Positions 11,450 through 25,600 of a stretch of DNA of 64,000 nucleotides are shown here, piece by piece (positions within the stretch are counted from its first letter, which is position 1; each line of letters begins with the position of its first letter). Under the pieces are notes generated by a model. That model did no database searches. It had not been told where the DNA came from and saw only the letters and a program-made list of their open reading frames with translations. Source of the DNA: Prunella strophiata (Eukaryota > Chordata > Aves > Passeriformes > Prunellidae); assembly GCA_036583965.1 (NCBI GenBank), contig JAZBQD010000014.1:28377490-28441489 (forward strand), in the 5' to 3' direction. Made by a program: the position numbers and the translations under genes.

Positions 11450-13410
11450 AGCGGCGGCCGAGAGCCGGGGCGCGGGGTCTGCCCGCAGGCCGCCGGCTGC
11501 GAACGCCGCTGCGGCGGCGCGGGGCGAGCGCCGAGCGCCCGGAGGCGCCCGGGGCTGCGGGCGGGAGCGGCGGGGCGGGCGGCCGGGGCTTCCCCCGCCG
11601 CTTTTGTTCCCTGCACGGCCGCAGACGATCCCTTGGCTGCCAGATCTCGGGCACGGCTAGCCTTGGGCGAAGGGAACAGCTCTCCATCCACACTAGGCAG
11701 CGGCGCTGGCGGTGCTGTGTGCAGGCGAACGCAAGGCTCTCATGACTGCCGAAGGCACTGCTAAAACGTGTAGGAAAATAACCCGAAGCTCTTAGCCGAG
11801 GAGAGCGTGGTACCCAGCCAGACCTCACTTCGGAACTGAAACCAAAGGCTATTAAGTCAGTAGGGATCCTTTCCCGATATCCAGCTCCAATCACAATTTT
11901 CACTGCTCCTTCCAAAAAGGGAAGCTTCCCTTCTGGGTAGACTTGGGCTGCATCCTGAAACAGGCTGTAACAGGATAGTGCCAGTGTAGAAGGCACCTTA
12001 TGAAAAGAGTGAATCACTTTGCTCAGGCTTCTTGTCCCGCTGTTGTGCCTGTCTTGCTCCCATTTTGTGTGATCTTTCCAAATTTTGTTGTTACATCCTT
12101 AGGCCCATTAGCTTAAGTGTGCAGTAGCTCAGACAACTGGAGTAGTAAGACATCTCACAAAATTCATGTTAAAAGACATAGGAAATCTCTTCCATCACTT
12201 CCTGGTGAATGAGGTGGTTGGAGCCTGGGATCCTCTTCAGCTGTTCCGAGCCACAGATCCAGGTTGCAAAGGCTGTGCTTGGTTTGGCAGAGCCCGGGGG
12301 AACACAGAATAAGCAAGATGATTTTTCTTTGTTTTGGCAGGAAGCCTCTGCTTAGCTGGACTCCCTGAGCCTGATATTGTTAATCTCTTTTACAAATAGC
12401 AGTATTTTACATTTAGTGTTAATTATTGTGTGTTTGTTATACGGTTTGGACAAGCTGGTTAAGAGAAAGCTGATTAATTCTATCCTCTCATAATGAATAA
12501 TGTGGAACAAATGCTTTATTTGAATTTTGTCTTCTTCCACTGCCCATCATAGTCCTTTGCTACAAGGAGAGGAAATGCAGAGGTGGTCAAGATTTGAAAT
12601 TAAGGGTTTATTAAAAGGCGAATTACTTTGGGAATTGTGGATACAAGGTATTTGAGCCTTGTTTCTTTTTCATACCTTATTCTGTGGCTCCTCAAGGGCT
12701 GAATTGGGCTTTGAGGATTGGTTTATGCTGTCATCCTGTTTTGTGCTGCCTGTTTATGAGCTGTCCATCACAGACTGACCTCCATGTGAATTATGGGCCA
12801 CTTGTGCTAAATTCCTCTGCTGTACACAGCTAGAGCACTGCCAAGAGATGTTACACTAAGCTAACTTTACCTTAAAGTGATAAAATTTGTAATTCCTAAT
12901 TTTTAGGCAGCACCTTAGCACTAATGAAGGCTGCATAACAAATCATCTGAGAAAGGAAATCTCCTTTTAGGCAAATGGAGCAAGAAATAAAAAGAAATTA
13001 CAGCTCTCACTTTGAATCAGGAGTGCTCCGATTCTACTTTAGGCATCCCACTGGGCAACCTTCCTCACAGAGTTCATGTTTTGGGAAAACAGTAGTCAAT
13101 GTGGGGAACCAACACTAAAATTAATTTCATGTCATGGCTCTCTAGGATGGGGTATGAAACTTCAGTGTTGACTGCATTGTCATCTCTTTATTCTCTGCTG
13201 TTCCAGAGGATTTTCTATGATTTCCATCTTAACATCCCCTTTTTTTGCCTTTATATCTGTCAGAAAGGGAACATAAAACACAGAGAAACCTTTGTTTTTT
13301 CTATTGTTCCCCTATCATGTGACTTTATGGCCAGCAAGAGGAAGCCTAACATTTGAGACCCCTCTGTTTTGCTGTGTCTAAATGCAGTTTATGTTTCAGT
13401 GATTGCTTTA

Positions 13411-13434
13411 AAGTAAGTAAGTAAATAAATAAAA
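13411..13434. repeat. Short (AAGT)n/(AAAT)n tract
   Basis: Three AAGT units pass into three AAAT units (aagtaagtaagtaaataaataaa). It is a minor tetranucleotide repeat with no other evident role. Confidence 0.8.
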
Positions 13435-16400
13435 GCTGGGCCGCTGAATTGGAAAGCTTAGGTTCTTGCATGGGATTTAGTACAAGTCGAAAACTCTGTG
13501 TTAAATCTACACTTTTCATTTGGTTCATGTTTTCCAAGGCCATCTGTGCTCATAAAGGAGCAATAAGTAAAAGAGTTGTTTTGGGTGCCTGATTAACATA
13601 ACACAACCCTGGGGTTTGTGGCTGGAGACATGAAATAATGTCCTTTCCCTTTCTGTTTGGGGTGTACTGAATTTCAGGTGTAATGCAGAGAAAAGGGGTC
13701 TGTGAAGATAGGTGGAATCTATGAAATGTTGGTGCCTCTGGGGAGCTGCTCGTGAGTTGTGTGGATGGGTGGGCTTTCCCTTGGCTCCCCAGGTGAGCTG
13801 ATCTCCCTGAGGAGCCTGCCTGCTCCCGTGCTTCACTCACTGAGGTGGGATGAAGTCCTTCAGGCGCTGGTGACCGGAGGCCAGCAGGGCTGTGCAGAGG
13901 CTGGCAGTCCTGGGCCTTCAGGAGTCACACAGCAATGCTGCATCCCTCTGGTCCAGAAGCACATCTTAGGCAGACAGCCCTGCATGTGTTCCTCAGGTCC
14001 CTGCTGTAGTCTGTGGAGGGAAGCAGAGCAGTGCAGGCTAAGTGAAATCCAGCACTGTTGGCATGGGGGCTGTGCAGTGTGGCACAGAGAGCACCATGGA
14101 CAGGGAAGGATGGGCAGTAGCAATGCTCTGCTAGTCTGCTGCTTTCAGCATTCTCCTCTGGGCCTGGAGCTTAGCTCAACAGCTCTTACCAAGTGCCTGC
14201 CTCTGCTTACCACCCTTCTGGCTCCTCCACCTACTTGTGTCCAACCTGTTCTTCACAAAGAGAGGACTTTCTAAAGTCCTTGGAGTACTAGTGAGGTTAT
14301 TGATTACTAATTCTCCTGACATGGTATTTGAGATGCTTTATAGGAGTTTGATAATTCCAGACAGAGTCTCCCCCTTTCCTTGTCACTCTTTTCAGACTTC
14401 AGAAATGTGATAGCTGTGTGTAAAGATCTTCCTGGCCACCACTGCTTCTCTTGCTCTTCAAGCTGTTCAAAATAGTTAGAGATGATGTAGATGGCATGGA
14501 CATGTCCAAGTACTTTCTTGCTTCTATGAACCCTGTTGTGTAATATGTAGGTGCTGCAGCTGGATATGTAACTAATGTCAGCTGAGGCTGGTCCATTTGA
14601 TTTCATTCCACATGAAAGATCTGATACTTTTTCTTCCATATACCCCTCTTTTCACTTAGTTCCTTATTAGTAAGAAAATACTAATGCATATATAAGCAGC
14701 AAGAAAATCCCTGAGGTTGTTTTCTTGTTTTTGCATACCTCGTCCTTCCTGGTTGTTCAAATATGTTAGACTGGCATTGTGGTTAATGGAGACAAGCTGT
14801 CTATTAACTATTGCAGGAATGCAGTAACTGAGAGGACAGACTACATTTCCAGGTAACAGATGGAAAGCCAGTTCTCCAGACCTCAACAATCTTGTCTCTT
14901 TGGATTTGTTCCTCTCAGTTTCTCTTGCCAGATGACCTACCTGTCTTAATTGACCATATTAGGAGTTAATTTATTCAGTCTCAGCAGTCTGTCACCAGAT
15001 CACTGAAGTTGATATTACATATAAATTCTCGCTTATGTCTGCTTATATTATCTCTCTTGTTCATTTCCACTAAGGTAAACAAATTCACATGTCAAATACT
15101 GCCAGTGTTATTTCTTCAGGAAAGATGTACCTACACTTGGAAATTAATGAAAATCAAATAAATCACCAAGAAATTAGTATTTAGGAACAACAAAAAGAAG
15201 AAATTAGTATGAGCAGAATATACTGAAAATCCAGGCTGGGCTAAACAAAGTCTGTAATGAAGATGAAATAGTGTGCGACTTCTGGTTTTATTATTTCTCA
15301 TTTAATACTCATAGGTGGGTTTGATCTCTGATACTCAATAATCTGTAACTACTCTTAGTACTTATGGGGAGGGAAAGGAAACAGTCTCAGCCTGTTTAAT
15401 GTTCTGTTTAATTCATAATGTAGTGAGGAGGGACAAATATACCTTGCCAGGTACAGAACAATGCTTGCTATAAAATTTATTCATCAGGTGTTTGAGGAGA
15501 ATGAAAGCTTTATTTTTAGCAAGTTGTCATTGTCTGGTCTTTAAAACTTATTGGGCAAAAACTGGGACAATTTGTGCTAATGGGGGGAGTGTGGCACTGT
15601 GGCTCTGCTGGGGAAGAAGATGCCCTTTTGTAATATTTATCTGCTCAGAAATTGCCTTCAAATAGTATATAATACTGTCAGTCAAAGACTAAATTTCAGG
15701 GTTGAGGTAATACAGAGATTTTCCTTTTCAGCTATTTTAGAGGCTCTACTATTTTGACTACCCTCAGGGAATATGAAATGTGTTAGCAGTTAAATCCATG
15801 ACAACAGATAACTTACTTAAGCATTAGATTTAGCCGAGGTAACATGCAGTCAGTTTAACTGGCTAAGACACAGGCCACCCTGGCACGAGGGAGCACTGAA
15901 TAAATCCCGGCTCCAAACACAGCAGAGTGGCAGTTCAAGCAGGGGGCTCTCCCCTTTGGGAGAAGCAGGACAGACAGACAGATTTCTTCTACAGTTGGGC
16001 AAGCTGTGACAGGCATGAGTTCAAGTGGATTTTAGTGAATTTGCAGTGAATTTAGGTGCCTGCAGGTGTTGAAGTGCCTAATGATGTGCATGAGGATTTC
16101 AGTGGGAGATCAGCCTCAGTTTTGAAGGGCTAGAGAGGATTTCCTTTACCTCTAGTGCTCCTCTTTGCTAAGGAGTTCATCTTTCCCATCACTGCTTCTG
16201 CAGTGTTTTTTTTTTATTGTGATTCAACTGGTTAGCAGCAGGATTCATCTTTCCAACAGTGTCTATGATGCAAAATCAGATCAAAATGGGGTCAAAATTT
16301 TCCAGTGTTTGAAGAATTGAAAGTGGCAAGGATATAAAGGGGACCAAGGCAATGAGGCTGAGACTTCAGGCTCAGCAGTGGTGTGTGCTGTGGAAGACAA

Positions 16401-19124
16401 TAGATGATGGAAGGATGTTTCATTCTGCTCAGCAAAGTAAAATAGCATGTTTAAAATATAGGGTGAATTTTTCTGCAGTTTTTGAGGTCTTAAGTTGGAA
16501 GTGTTATTGTGGTATAAAGAAATGTCAATGGGATATTTCAGATATATCTACCATCTACTTAAAATCTGTCCTAAGATTTATTTTCTTAAGATTCTAGCGT
16601 AAATTTCTTTAAAGGTGGGAAATAAGGACTCAAAATGTAATGGAAAGTCAATGGGGTTTATGTATCAAAGTCCCTGGGTTCACTTTCTAAAATGGCATGT
16701 AAATGACTGATTGACTGATATGCTTTCAACTGTCTTATATTTTTATCTGCCACCTCTGTTGATAAGCAGAGAGGAGAGCAAGGCATAATTGTCATGGGGA
16801 GGAAGAATTAGAAAGTCACTGATTGTTCAGTCTGTGTCAGCAAAAGAACTGGAGCCATCAAATGAAACCATCAGGCTCCTCAAGTTCAGAGCAGAGGAAT
16901 GGGCTCTGCATTTAGCTGTGAGATTCCTGGCCTCTGGGTGTTGGGGGGAGCACAAGTTTCTGTGGATTCAAATTCACATAGAATATGCCCCTGAGGATAA
17001 AATGAGCACTGCTGGCTCAAAACCCCCCTTGACCTGCAGATCTCCAGCAGCTGGGAAGTATTCTGGGGAGCAGCATTCCATGGTTATTCAAGTCATGGGA
17101 CTCTTCCCAAGATATCCACTGTTGGCCACTGTTCTAGCCAAGATACAGGCATGGATTTAATATGAACCACTATGTTCCTTACCATCTAGCAACACAGAAC
17201 TGAGCTTTGTTTTCTGCTGAGCTTGCTTGTGAGATATTGAGCCTGTTAGTCATACCCTTGATTAAGCATGTCACCTGAGAAAGGTTTTATGAGTCTATGT
17301 TGTCTCAGAGAATATGTGCTTAATTTGAGATTGCAGTTGTGAGAAAAGAAATGGAGAAAGGCTAATATGTCTCAAACATGTTGACTTCACTGAACTAAAC
17401 CCAGAAAGATTTGATTAAAGTAATTTCTTTTGTTCAAGATCGCACTTTGTTCAGGGGCAGGGGTAGGTCAGGATGGCTGGTTGCACATTTCTCGAAAGCT
17501 TGCCTGTGCCAGGATGAACATTTCCATTTCTTCTTGTTCTGAGGTAAGGACAAAGCACTTTCTAGCACAAAAGACACAGAGAAAGGCCAGTTAGCATATA
17601 TTTCCTCTATATGTTCTCCACTGCTGGAATACTGTCCTACTGACAAGACAATTAAATCTTAACTTTAAGAAACATATATGAAAAAAATAGGCATGGGAAA
17701 AAAGGGGGAGAGATGAGCTGATTGAAGAGCAAGTAAAACTTCCAAAAGTCTTTGATAGTCTGCAGTTGTAAGGTAAAAAATGGCTAAAGCTCCCCTTTTC
17801 TACCCTGCTACAACATCTGTGCATATCTTGACAGATCTCATGTGGGAGATTGTGGGAGATAGTACTGAAGGTAATTTTACCCCCCTTAAAGAGTTGCAAC
17901 TGTTCTGATTACTAAGATTTGGAGCAGGTGTGCCCTTAATAGGACACAGGTACAGCTTATAACATTGAGTAATATAAAAGGAGAGACCAAGAAAGGGGAG
18001 GAGATAGAATTCAGTTAGCAGTGCTGTGGTGAAGAAGGATGCAGTCAGCACTGCTAAGAACAGAACTTGTAAAAAGGTATGGGACTTTTTACAGCAAGGT
18101 AACATTTTGGAACTTGCTGTTATAACTAGTAACTTTATCTGTGTCGCTAACGACATCATGAGGCTTCAGGACCTTTAAAATCAGGACACTGCCCCTCTGG
18201 TCACTGTTTGCCTGCTTCTGAGCAATTGATCTTAAGCCATTGTATTTAATGTAGTTGAACTTGACCTTGAATGCCAGAAACCATCATAAAAGAAAATGCT
18301 GCACTAGCCCATATTAATCTTATCCAAACTGTTTTGCAATAGCAAATTAGGTTTTTATTAAAAAAAAACCCAAAAAACCACCAAAGCCCAGAAAATATAT
18401 TTCTGAGGAAAATATTATTATTCCAATGAAAAAGTAACCTCTGTTTAAAAAAAATTTAAAAAGCAAGCTTAAATCTCTTTATCCTTCTTTATGGGAAATC
18501 AAAATATTTTCCAGGAGAAAAAGAAATAATTTTCCCCCTGCAGCAATACAGTATTAATGCTTGATAGTTTGATTCAGATATTCTACTTTTTATCTTTTTA
18601 TTTGTAAGTTAGTTAGTTTTTTGGGTTTGGGGTTTTCTTGTTGTTGTGGTTTGTATGTTATATTATTGTTTGTTTTGGCATTTGCTAGCATACAATTATT
18701 CGTACCAGTAGTCTAATTTGCAAGTCTCCTAGTAGTTCTCCATTCTTTTCAGGTATTCTGAAAACAGTTTTGTTGCATGTTCTCATTGTCTTTTCCAGCA
18801 TATTTCTGGACAGATGAATAAACACACTTTTTAATGCATTTCAATTATCTTACTTTTTGTCAAGATGTACTTTCAGGTAACACAATTAATTAAAACTCCA
18901 TTAACTGTTTAAAAAGGACGTATCCCCTGGTGGCAAGCCTTTGGTACTGGCCTACTTGACTTAATGAGTGTGACTGGATGTATGATAAATATTGATTTGC
19001 TCAAAAATAAAGAGGATTTTTTATCCTTTTGCTTGCTTTTTATGGTTAAGCCTGAAGAGATATACTTTCCATTGCTTTTTTGCTACTTAAATTCAATCTC
19101 TTTGGATCTTCCTGAGAGTTAGAG

Positions 19125-19640
19125 CCTGTTTCACAAGTAGTGTGGCCAGCAGGACCAGGGCTGTGATTGTCCCTCTGTACTGAGCATTGGTGAGGGCACG
19201 CCTCAGATCCTGTGTCCAGTTCTGGCCCCTCACTGCGAGGTGCTGAAGTGCCCAGAGAAGGCACCAAGGGTCAGGAGAGTGAGTCATATGAGGAGTGGCT
19301 GAAGAAGCTGGGGGTGTTTGACCTGGAGAAAGGGAGGCTCAAGAGGAAACCTCATCACTCTCTACAGCCATCTGTAGCCAGGTGGGTGCCAGCCTCTTCT
19401 CCCAGGCAACCAGCAACAGGACAAGAAGACAGAGCCTCAAGCTGCACCAGAGGAGGTTCAGGTTGGATATAATGAAGAATTTCTTCATTGAAAATGTTGC
19501 CAAATGTTGGAATGGACTGCCCAGGGAAGTGGTGGTGTCACCATCCCTGGAGCTGTTCAACAAACAGCTGGATGTGGTACTAGTGATATAATTAAGTTGG
19601 CATGGAGATGTTTAGTCAAAGGTTAGATTCAATGATATTT
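19125..19640 (+). mobile_element. CR1 LINE fragment, 3' part
   Basis: It reads through CR1 hallmarks in order: 'agtgtggccagcaggaccagggctgtgattgtccc', 'tgtccagttctggcccctcac', 'gaggagtggctgaagaagctgggg', 'ctgcaccagaggaggttcaggttggatat', 'tggaatggactgcccagggaagtggtgg', then a degraded 3' end near 'ttagattcaatgatatt'. It covers the end of the second open frame and the 3' UTR. It is 5'-truncated and carries internal deletions and stops. No active protein remains. Confidence 0.93.
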
Positions 19641-22600
19641 TCTTTTTTCTGTTCTCTTCTCTGATGTTGAAAGCAGGGCTGGTTGTCAAGGCTTTCAGTG
19701 CCAGGTCAACTACTTGTCTGGGCAAACTGTGCTTTTGTGGCTTGCAGAACATTTGCACAGGAGAGCAGCTGAGCACAAGACTAAATGAATGAAGGGAAGG
19801 AGCAGGGAAAGGGTCCTTCTGAAGGGTGATAAGTGTTATATTACATGAATAAATGTAGGTTTTTTTTTAATTATGGGGGGGGGGGAAGTGTAGCCAGAGA
19901 GCTTTCTAGGCTGCAATTCTGAGTGCTGTCATTGCAGAAACTGTGTAGAATGAGTTGAGGATGTGAAGAATAAAATATCCCTAGACTTGGGTGATAATAG
20001 AATCCTCAGTTTTCTGAAAGTTATTTATCATTCATTCTTTTATATGTGTGATTCAAGAGGGTTTTTTTATCCGAGAGTAGTTTTTAACTTAGTCCTACAA
20101 CAGGTGACTTGTTTCAACTACTGTTTTCAGATTCTAAAAAGTAGGAGTGCAGATTTAGCAAGCAAGAATGTGTGCCTACATATATAATATTTGGGTAATT
20201 CATGCATGTTGGGACAAAAATAACAGATTTATATCCTAATACACTGGCATACCAGTTCTAGGGGTGGGACTGAGCACTTGGCTCCTTTGCTGCCAGACTA
20301 CAGAAATTGAATAACTGAAGAAAGAGGTGAAGTTACTTTTATTCAGTACTTTCTGACAGAAATACAGCATTGGTGGCAGAATAAAGGAATCTGAAGTCCC
20401 TGGTAATGGGTAGTAATCTAATGTAAATCCCCAGGCAAGTTAAGTTAATGTATTCTCGGCATGGTGCCTGGAGTAGGATGGGGGGGAGGAATGGGAAGGG
20501 ATGAATCAGCTCTGATGTTTTGCAAGATCCTGCCTTCTAGTTCAATATTGTCTTGTTTTCTTTGCCTAAATTTATTCCTGACAGGTGGTCACAGAATGTT
20601 TTCATTAAAGAAAAGTTTCCTAGAATTGCAGAAATCATATAAATTCTCCTGTGACAAACTAGCATTCAGACTTACAAGTGGCCATATTCTCTTTTCCAGC
20701 TCTTAAAAGCTTCAGAATTCCTCATTGCTGCCTAAAATCCCCTTTTTGCCTGGGCCCCATTATCCAGCAGTGCAAGGCAGAGAGCACAGAAGTGCAGCTC
20801 CTGCTGCTGACCCATGCAGGGAGGGAGAGCAGTTGCCTGCAGGAGTCCTGAGCAGCTGCAGTCAGGTTGAACTTTGTCTCTGACACCGCAGTTGCCCTAA
20901 CCCCAGGTGGGCTCGGGGCAGTGCCAGCATGTGTCCTGACCTGCTTTTGCACTGCTTGATGTTGAATTATGGATCCCCTCTGATACTCTTCTGCTAGAGC
21001 CTCTCAGGCATGGGTATACAGTTTTAGAACTGCTGTCAAGAGAGAGCAACCTGGTGCCTTGACAAGCTGGGCATAGGAAACAGTGCTATAAGAATGATGC
21101 TGTAAGAATAACACAGGTTATTATCACTTGCAGACGGGTGCTTGTGCCTCCTTTGTGCACAGCTGGTGGAGCCAGAGTAGATCCCGATGCTCAGGGGACA
21201 AATCCACGACTGTTTGGGTGGGGGGTAGCTGTGCCTCACTTCATATGTCCTCAAGAGCTGGTGGCTCAAGTTTATTGGAACCTGCCCTGCCTGCTCTGGT
21301 TTCCCAGTTGTGGTTCCTCAGTGAATTTGGATGAGAATGTGGGATCACTGTCAGACTGTGGCACTGCAGGGACAGATGAAAAAAGACTATCATCTGTACC
21401 TGAGAAGTCAACCAGAGAGCTCCTGGTTCCAGCTCTAGGTCCAGGGACTGTATGTGGACCAGGTTTCCATGGGTGAGGTGGGACAGGGGAGAGGAAGAGG
21501 AGCTGCCTGATGAACCAAGTGCTGGTGTCATTATTCTCAGCAATGCTGAGCACACTGGAGGTGGTTTTTGAATGCTGGTTCTGGTGTGCTGATGCACCAC
21601 CTCCAGAATAGCCTGCCTGTAACAAGTGCTCAGGTGTTCAGGCTGGGTTTTCTGTTCTCTGTGATAACTATATTTAGACAGAATACAATTTAGAAATGGA
21701 AGACACAAATCACTGAATCAGAGGGAATCATGGCAATGAATCAAATGAAGAAAAAGTAATACTTTCCCCAGTCAGTTCACTTGCTTCTTGCTTCTGGGGT
21801 CTATTTTCATTTCATAAGCACGTTTTTCTTACTTGGCACTGCTTCTGTAGGAATTTTTAAAGGATGTGTGTGTTCTTAGTAGTTTTGCTGTGCTCGAGAT
21901 CAGCACTGTTAACCTTACTCATTTGAATGGTTCAGTCCCCTGTGCCTGTACAGCCTGCTGCTCCCCAGGACAGATTTTGGCAAACAGCTTTAGAGATGCT
22001 AACGGAGGGCAGTGGAATAGGAGAGGTACTCATCACATGGCTGAGTGTGCATTTAAAAGCCCTTGCCCTTGGTATAACTTAATGCTTGTAGGACTTCCCA
22101 TCTTCAGAGTGATTATAAGCATTAATGAATCTTCATAACACCACCATGAAGTGATTTAAATATGTATTACCACTATAGTACATGGGAGGGTAAGAGAGAA
22201 GATTTTCTTGTGCGAAAGATTGCCAGAAAAACCAAGGGGAAAACCTATAGTTTTAAATGACTGTCTTATCCTAGCCAATTGGAAATTGCCTTTCTAAGTT
22301 GCTGTGTTGTAAAAGCATACACTTGTGTAGGCACATGCATCAGTGCTCTCCTGAACAAAGAAATGTTCCTTAACTAGTGCTTGGGAAACCAGTGCAGCTT
22401 TGAAATAGCTGAATGATTCTGCAGGAAAAAGCTGTGAAATTTTTGTATCTATCACTGAGCTTACTAAGGGGTTTTTTTATAGCTTGTTTAGCAATTTCAG
22501 ACTTTTCTCATGTGAGTTCTCCTTCCCCATAACTCAGTTTGAAAAGAAGGATGGAGGAGAGGGAAAGGTACAGCACCTTCAGAACACGCGAGCAGTGGGC

Positions 22601-25600
22601 CTTGGGTCTCTGGGCAATAGTTGGGAGGAGGAAGTAGCTGAAGGGGGGTGGTTTGGGGCTGAGGATGCCTGACAGAGCTGTGGTGTGAAAATTCAGCCAT
22701 TGGACGAAGCATTGCTGGGACCTTCAGGGACCCTTCTGCTACTTTTGCTGGAGCATCCTTTCCTGGTCACTGTGGGTCCTGGTCTTTGTCCTCTCCAACT
22801 GCTTGTTATTGTCACACTTGGCAGCCAATGCCATTTCAGTGTAATTCTACCCTTGGTGCATCCACCTCCTCCCATCTGTATTTGTTCTCTGCTCCTAGCA
22901 GCTCCTTGGCAACCTGCCACATGAGATATAATCTGCAGCCTCATGTAGAGAATTACTGTACTCTGACCTCCTCTGTGTTACAAACTACTTCTGCTCCATA
23001 GGGCTTAATCCTGCCAACAGCTAAAGTCAACTTCAACCAGGCACCCCTGTGGAAGCTGCCTTCCCACAGGTGGATTAATGGCTTAGAGCAGTGCATGTGT
23101 GGAAATACATTAACCACTAAAGGGTAGAAATCAGGATGATGAATTAAGTTTTTCAAGTGAAGTCTGCAAACTAATTCTAGCTGTATAAAATAACTTTCCT
23201 TTTGGAGGGGAAGATCTTTCATGACAAAAAAGCTGAGGTAAAAATGAATACCTAGTCAGGATTACTATTGCAAACACCGTAAGGTGTTTCTTTTACTGGT
23301 AGTACTAATGTTTTCTGACCAGCTTTCAGTGAACATAAATCAAGATTTTTATGTATGTATTTATATAGCATAAATCTAGAGATTCATTTGGAGTAGTATC
23401 TTCTAAGACAAATACTTAGGTATACTGAAGAACTAGGACACAGATAATTAAATTTCTGATCAAATTAAGTATCTGCATATTGAAATATCCATGAAAACAA
23501 TCCTTCTGAGGCATTTTAAATGGCATAAAATCACTAGCTGTATCCCTGCTGATTCTGATGCACATTTCTACTCAACTTCTCTGAACTCTACAGTCTGACA
23601 CCTCAGTTTGTTCAAAGGCTGATCAGGGCATTTTTCCTATACCTCTGTACCTTAGGTAACTCCATGATAACTATTTCTGTGGGCACTTCCCTTTCTGCTG
23701 TCCTTCCAAAGGAGGTGCTCCCACAAATGTTGTCTCCCACCTTCAATCATACTGCTGTCCTCTTGGGGTGCATCTTTGCAAAACTACCTCCAGGCTCTGT
23801 GACTGGCTTCTTTAGCTCTGGTCCCCATCTCCTGCTATGTGAAGTTTGTGTAGCTCTTCCTGATTCTTCATAGCTTACTCTCTGGTCCCCTTCTCTGGCT
23901 TTCACTGCTGTTCCATGTTCTCTGCTGTCAGTGGGTGAGGCAGCTATCAGATGTTTTCTTCCCCCTCTCTTTCTCTGCACCCCACTTTGCCACTTCTTTC
24001 CTGAAAGGCCCCTCAGAGCCATCACCTCTGCAAGGCATTGCCTTGTGAATAGGACTTTGGATACAGGTCTCTCTCAGCTGTCTTATGCTGCTAGGATGCT
24101 CTTCAGATAATGAGGTGTGAAAGAGGAACAAAAATTACTCAAAGTGCAGGACTAGGTTAATGTATCCCCTGTCTTCCTGAAAACAAAGGGGCAGGTGATG
24201 TCCCAGTTTCCACTAATTCTATATTTGAGACTTTTCTGTTAGCCAGTGGTACATGCTGCTACGCAGGAACAAGACTCCTGTGATGCTTTGGCAGTTGTGA
24301 ACCTTCCTATCCTCTCTGTGGGTGGTTCCCAAGAAGATGGGCTGGTCAATGAGTGAAATGTTTGGTTTTCCCTCAGACTTTGGTTGTGTGTCTTAGAGTG
24401 AATCTGTTGCCTCACAAGTACTGTTGTGTACTTCTGTGTTTGGGTTAAATTGGATTGAATTGATATTGAGAACTTCTGTGTAGTCCTCACCAGTATCTAG
24501 AAAAGGAGGTATGTGAACTCATACGCTGAACTTAGTCTGTTTAAGTATCCTGCATTGCTACAACAGACTAAGAATTAGCATCTGCATGTCCCATTTTTGT
24601 AGTACTAGTTTAAACCAATTGAACTGTGTATGATTTGCCTTCTGGACTTTCCCTCTTGCTAAAACCAAGTGATCATTAGTGCCCATTGTCAGTTAGACAT
24701 GAGTAAAACATTGTTCAGCTAAACAGCTTGAATAACATGACAAAATGGTGCCATTTTGCATGCCTGTTTGGAGCACAGAAAATCAATCTGCTTCAAAAGC
24801 TGGATCCCTACCACTGGATTTGTGGGTTTCTAGAAGTTTCTGACTTAAAGCCCAGTTTTACCTTGTAGTTACCGTAATCTTGCTATCCAGCCATGAGCAT
24901 GTAAACTGAACTGATTATGTTCAGGAATTACATTGTGGAAATACAGAGAGATTTGTTTAATGAGGTACAAAGCCTGTTTTGTATGAAATGTTATAAACTT
25001 CAATTATCCATGAGACACAAAGGACAAAGGATAATTTTGATAATCAAGCTTTCCAAATATGGCAGGAATATTCAATATGATGAGCATTAAGAATCATGAC
25101 CTCATCTGAGATGACACAAAGCTTGCATAATTAAAGTGCTTCTATATTGGATTCAAAGGATTTAATAGTATTTAATGTTTGGGCTCCAGTTTGGTAACTG
25201 CTGTTAGTGTCCAACTCAAAAAGATCTGTAAAAGTCAAGTAGGTCCAAAAGCTTCTCACTGCCATTGATAGTATTCAGTTAGTTATGACTGGGGACAGAA
25301 AAGGAGAATTTGGTAGCCTACTTCTTATAGAAGCCAGTGTGCCATTCCATAGTGTACTTGCAGACTTAAAAAAAAACAACAAAAAACTTACTTTCTCTAA
25401 AAGTTGTATTTTAAAGTTTTAAAGATAAATATTTTTCTTTTTTTGTTAAGGTTCAAAGCTCAGAATGTTTTGAAATGTTTTTCTTGCTCATTTAAAGAAA
25501 ATCCCACTTCATTTGAATTAATTACTGCGCCTATGGTGATACTTGAAATAAAGACTATCTTGGATGATCAAAATAGAAAAAAAAAAAAAAACCCAAAAAA

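Larger units (their letters stand above)
10556..11660. promoter_or_regulatory. CpG-island promoter
   Basis: Composition changes abruptly from AT-rich to very GC- and CpG-rich DNA and reverts at about 11,660. In AT-rich avian DNA such an island almost always marks a promoter. No TATA box is evident. A GC box sits at 11,120-11,127, and a strong donor follows the first ATG at 11,186, so transcription to the right is the best-supported direction. The open frames of 70-480 codons across the island in many frames are a product of low stop-codon density in GC-rich DNA. Divergent transcription cannot be excluded. Confidence 0.85.

Noticed and set aside
10470..12017. Very long open frames on both strands across the CpG island (up to 482 codons)
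   Set aside because: They occur in nearly every frame, translate to Arg/Pro/Ala/Gly low-complexity sequence and cross the strong donor at 11,186. High GC removes stop codons, so length here is not evidence.
13759..14274. 171-codon plus-strand frame
   Set aside because: The Cys/Trp/His/Gln-rich translation is typical of non-coding GC-moderate DNA, and the start is GTG. No domain or splice border was seen.
19212..19591. Open frames with 'real-looking' peptides
   Set aside because: They are translations of the CR1 fragment and represent degraded retrotransposon sequence, not a host gene.
21241..21708. 155-codon minus-strand frame
   Set aside because: It overlaps other open frames on both strands, is Ser/Leu/His-rich and has no recognisable domain.
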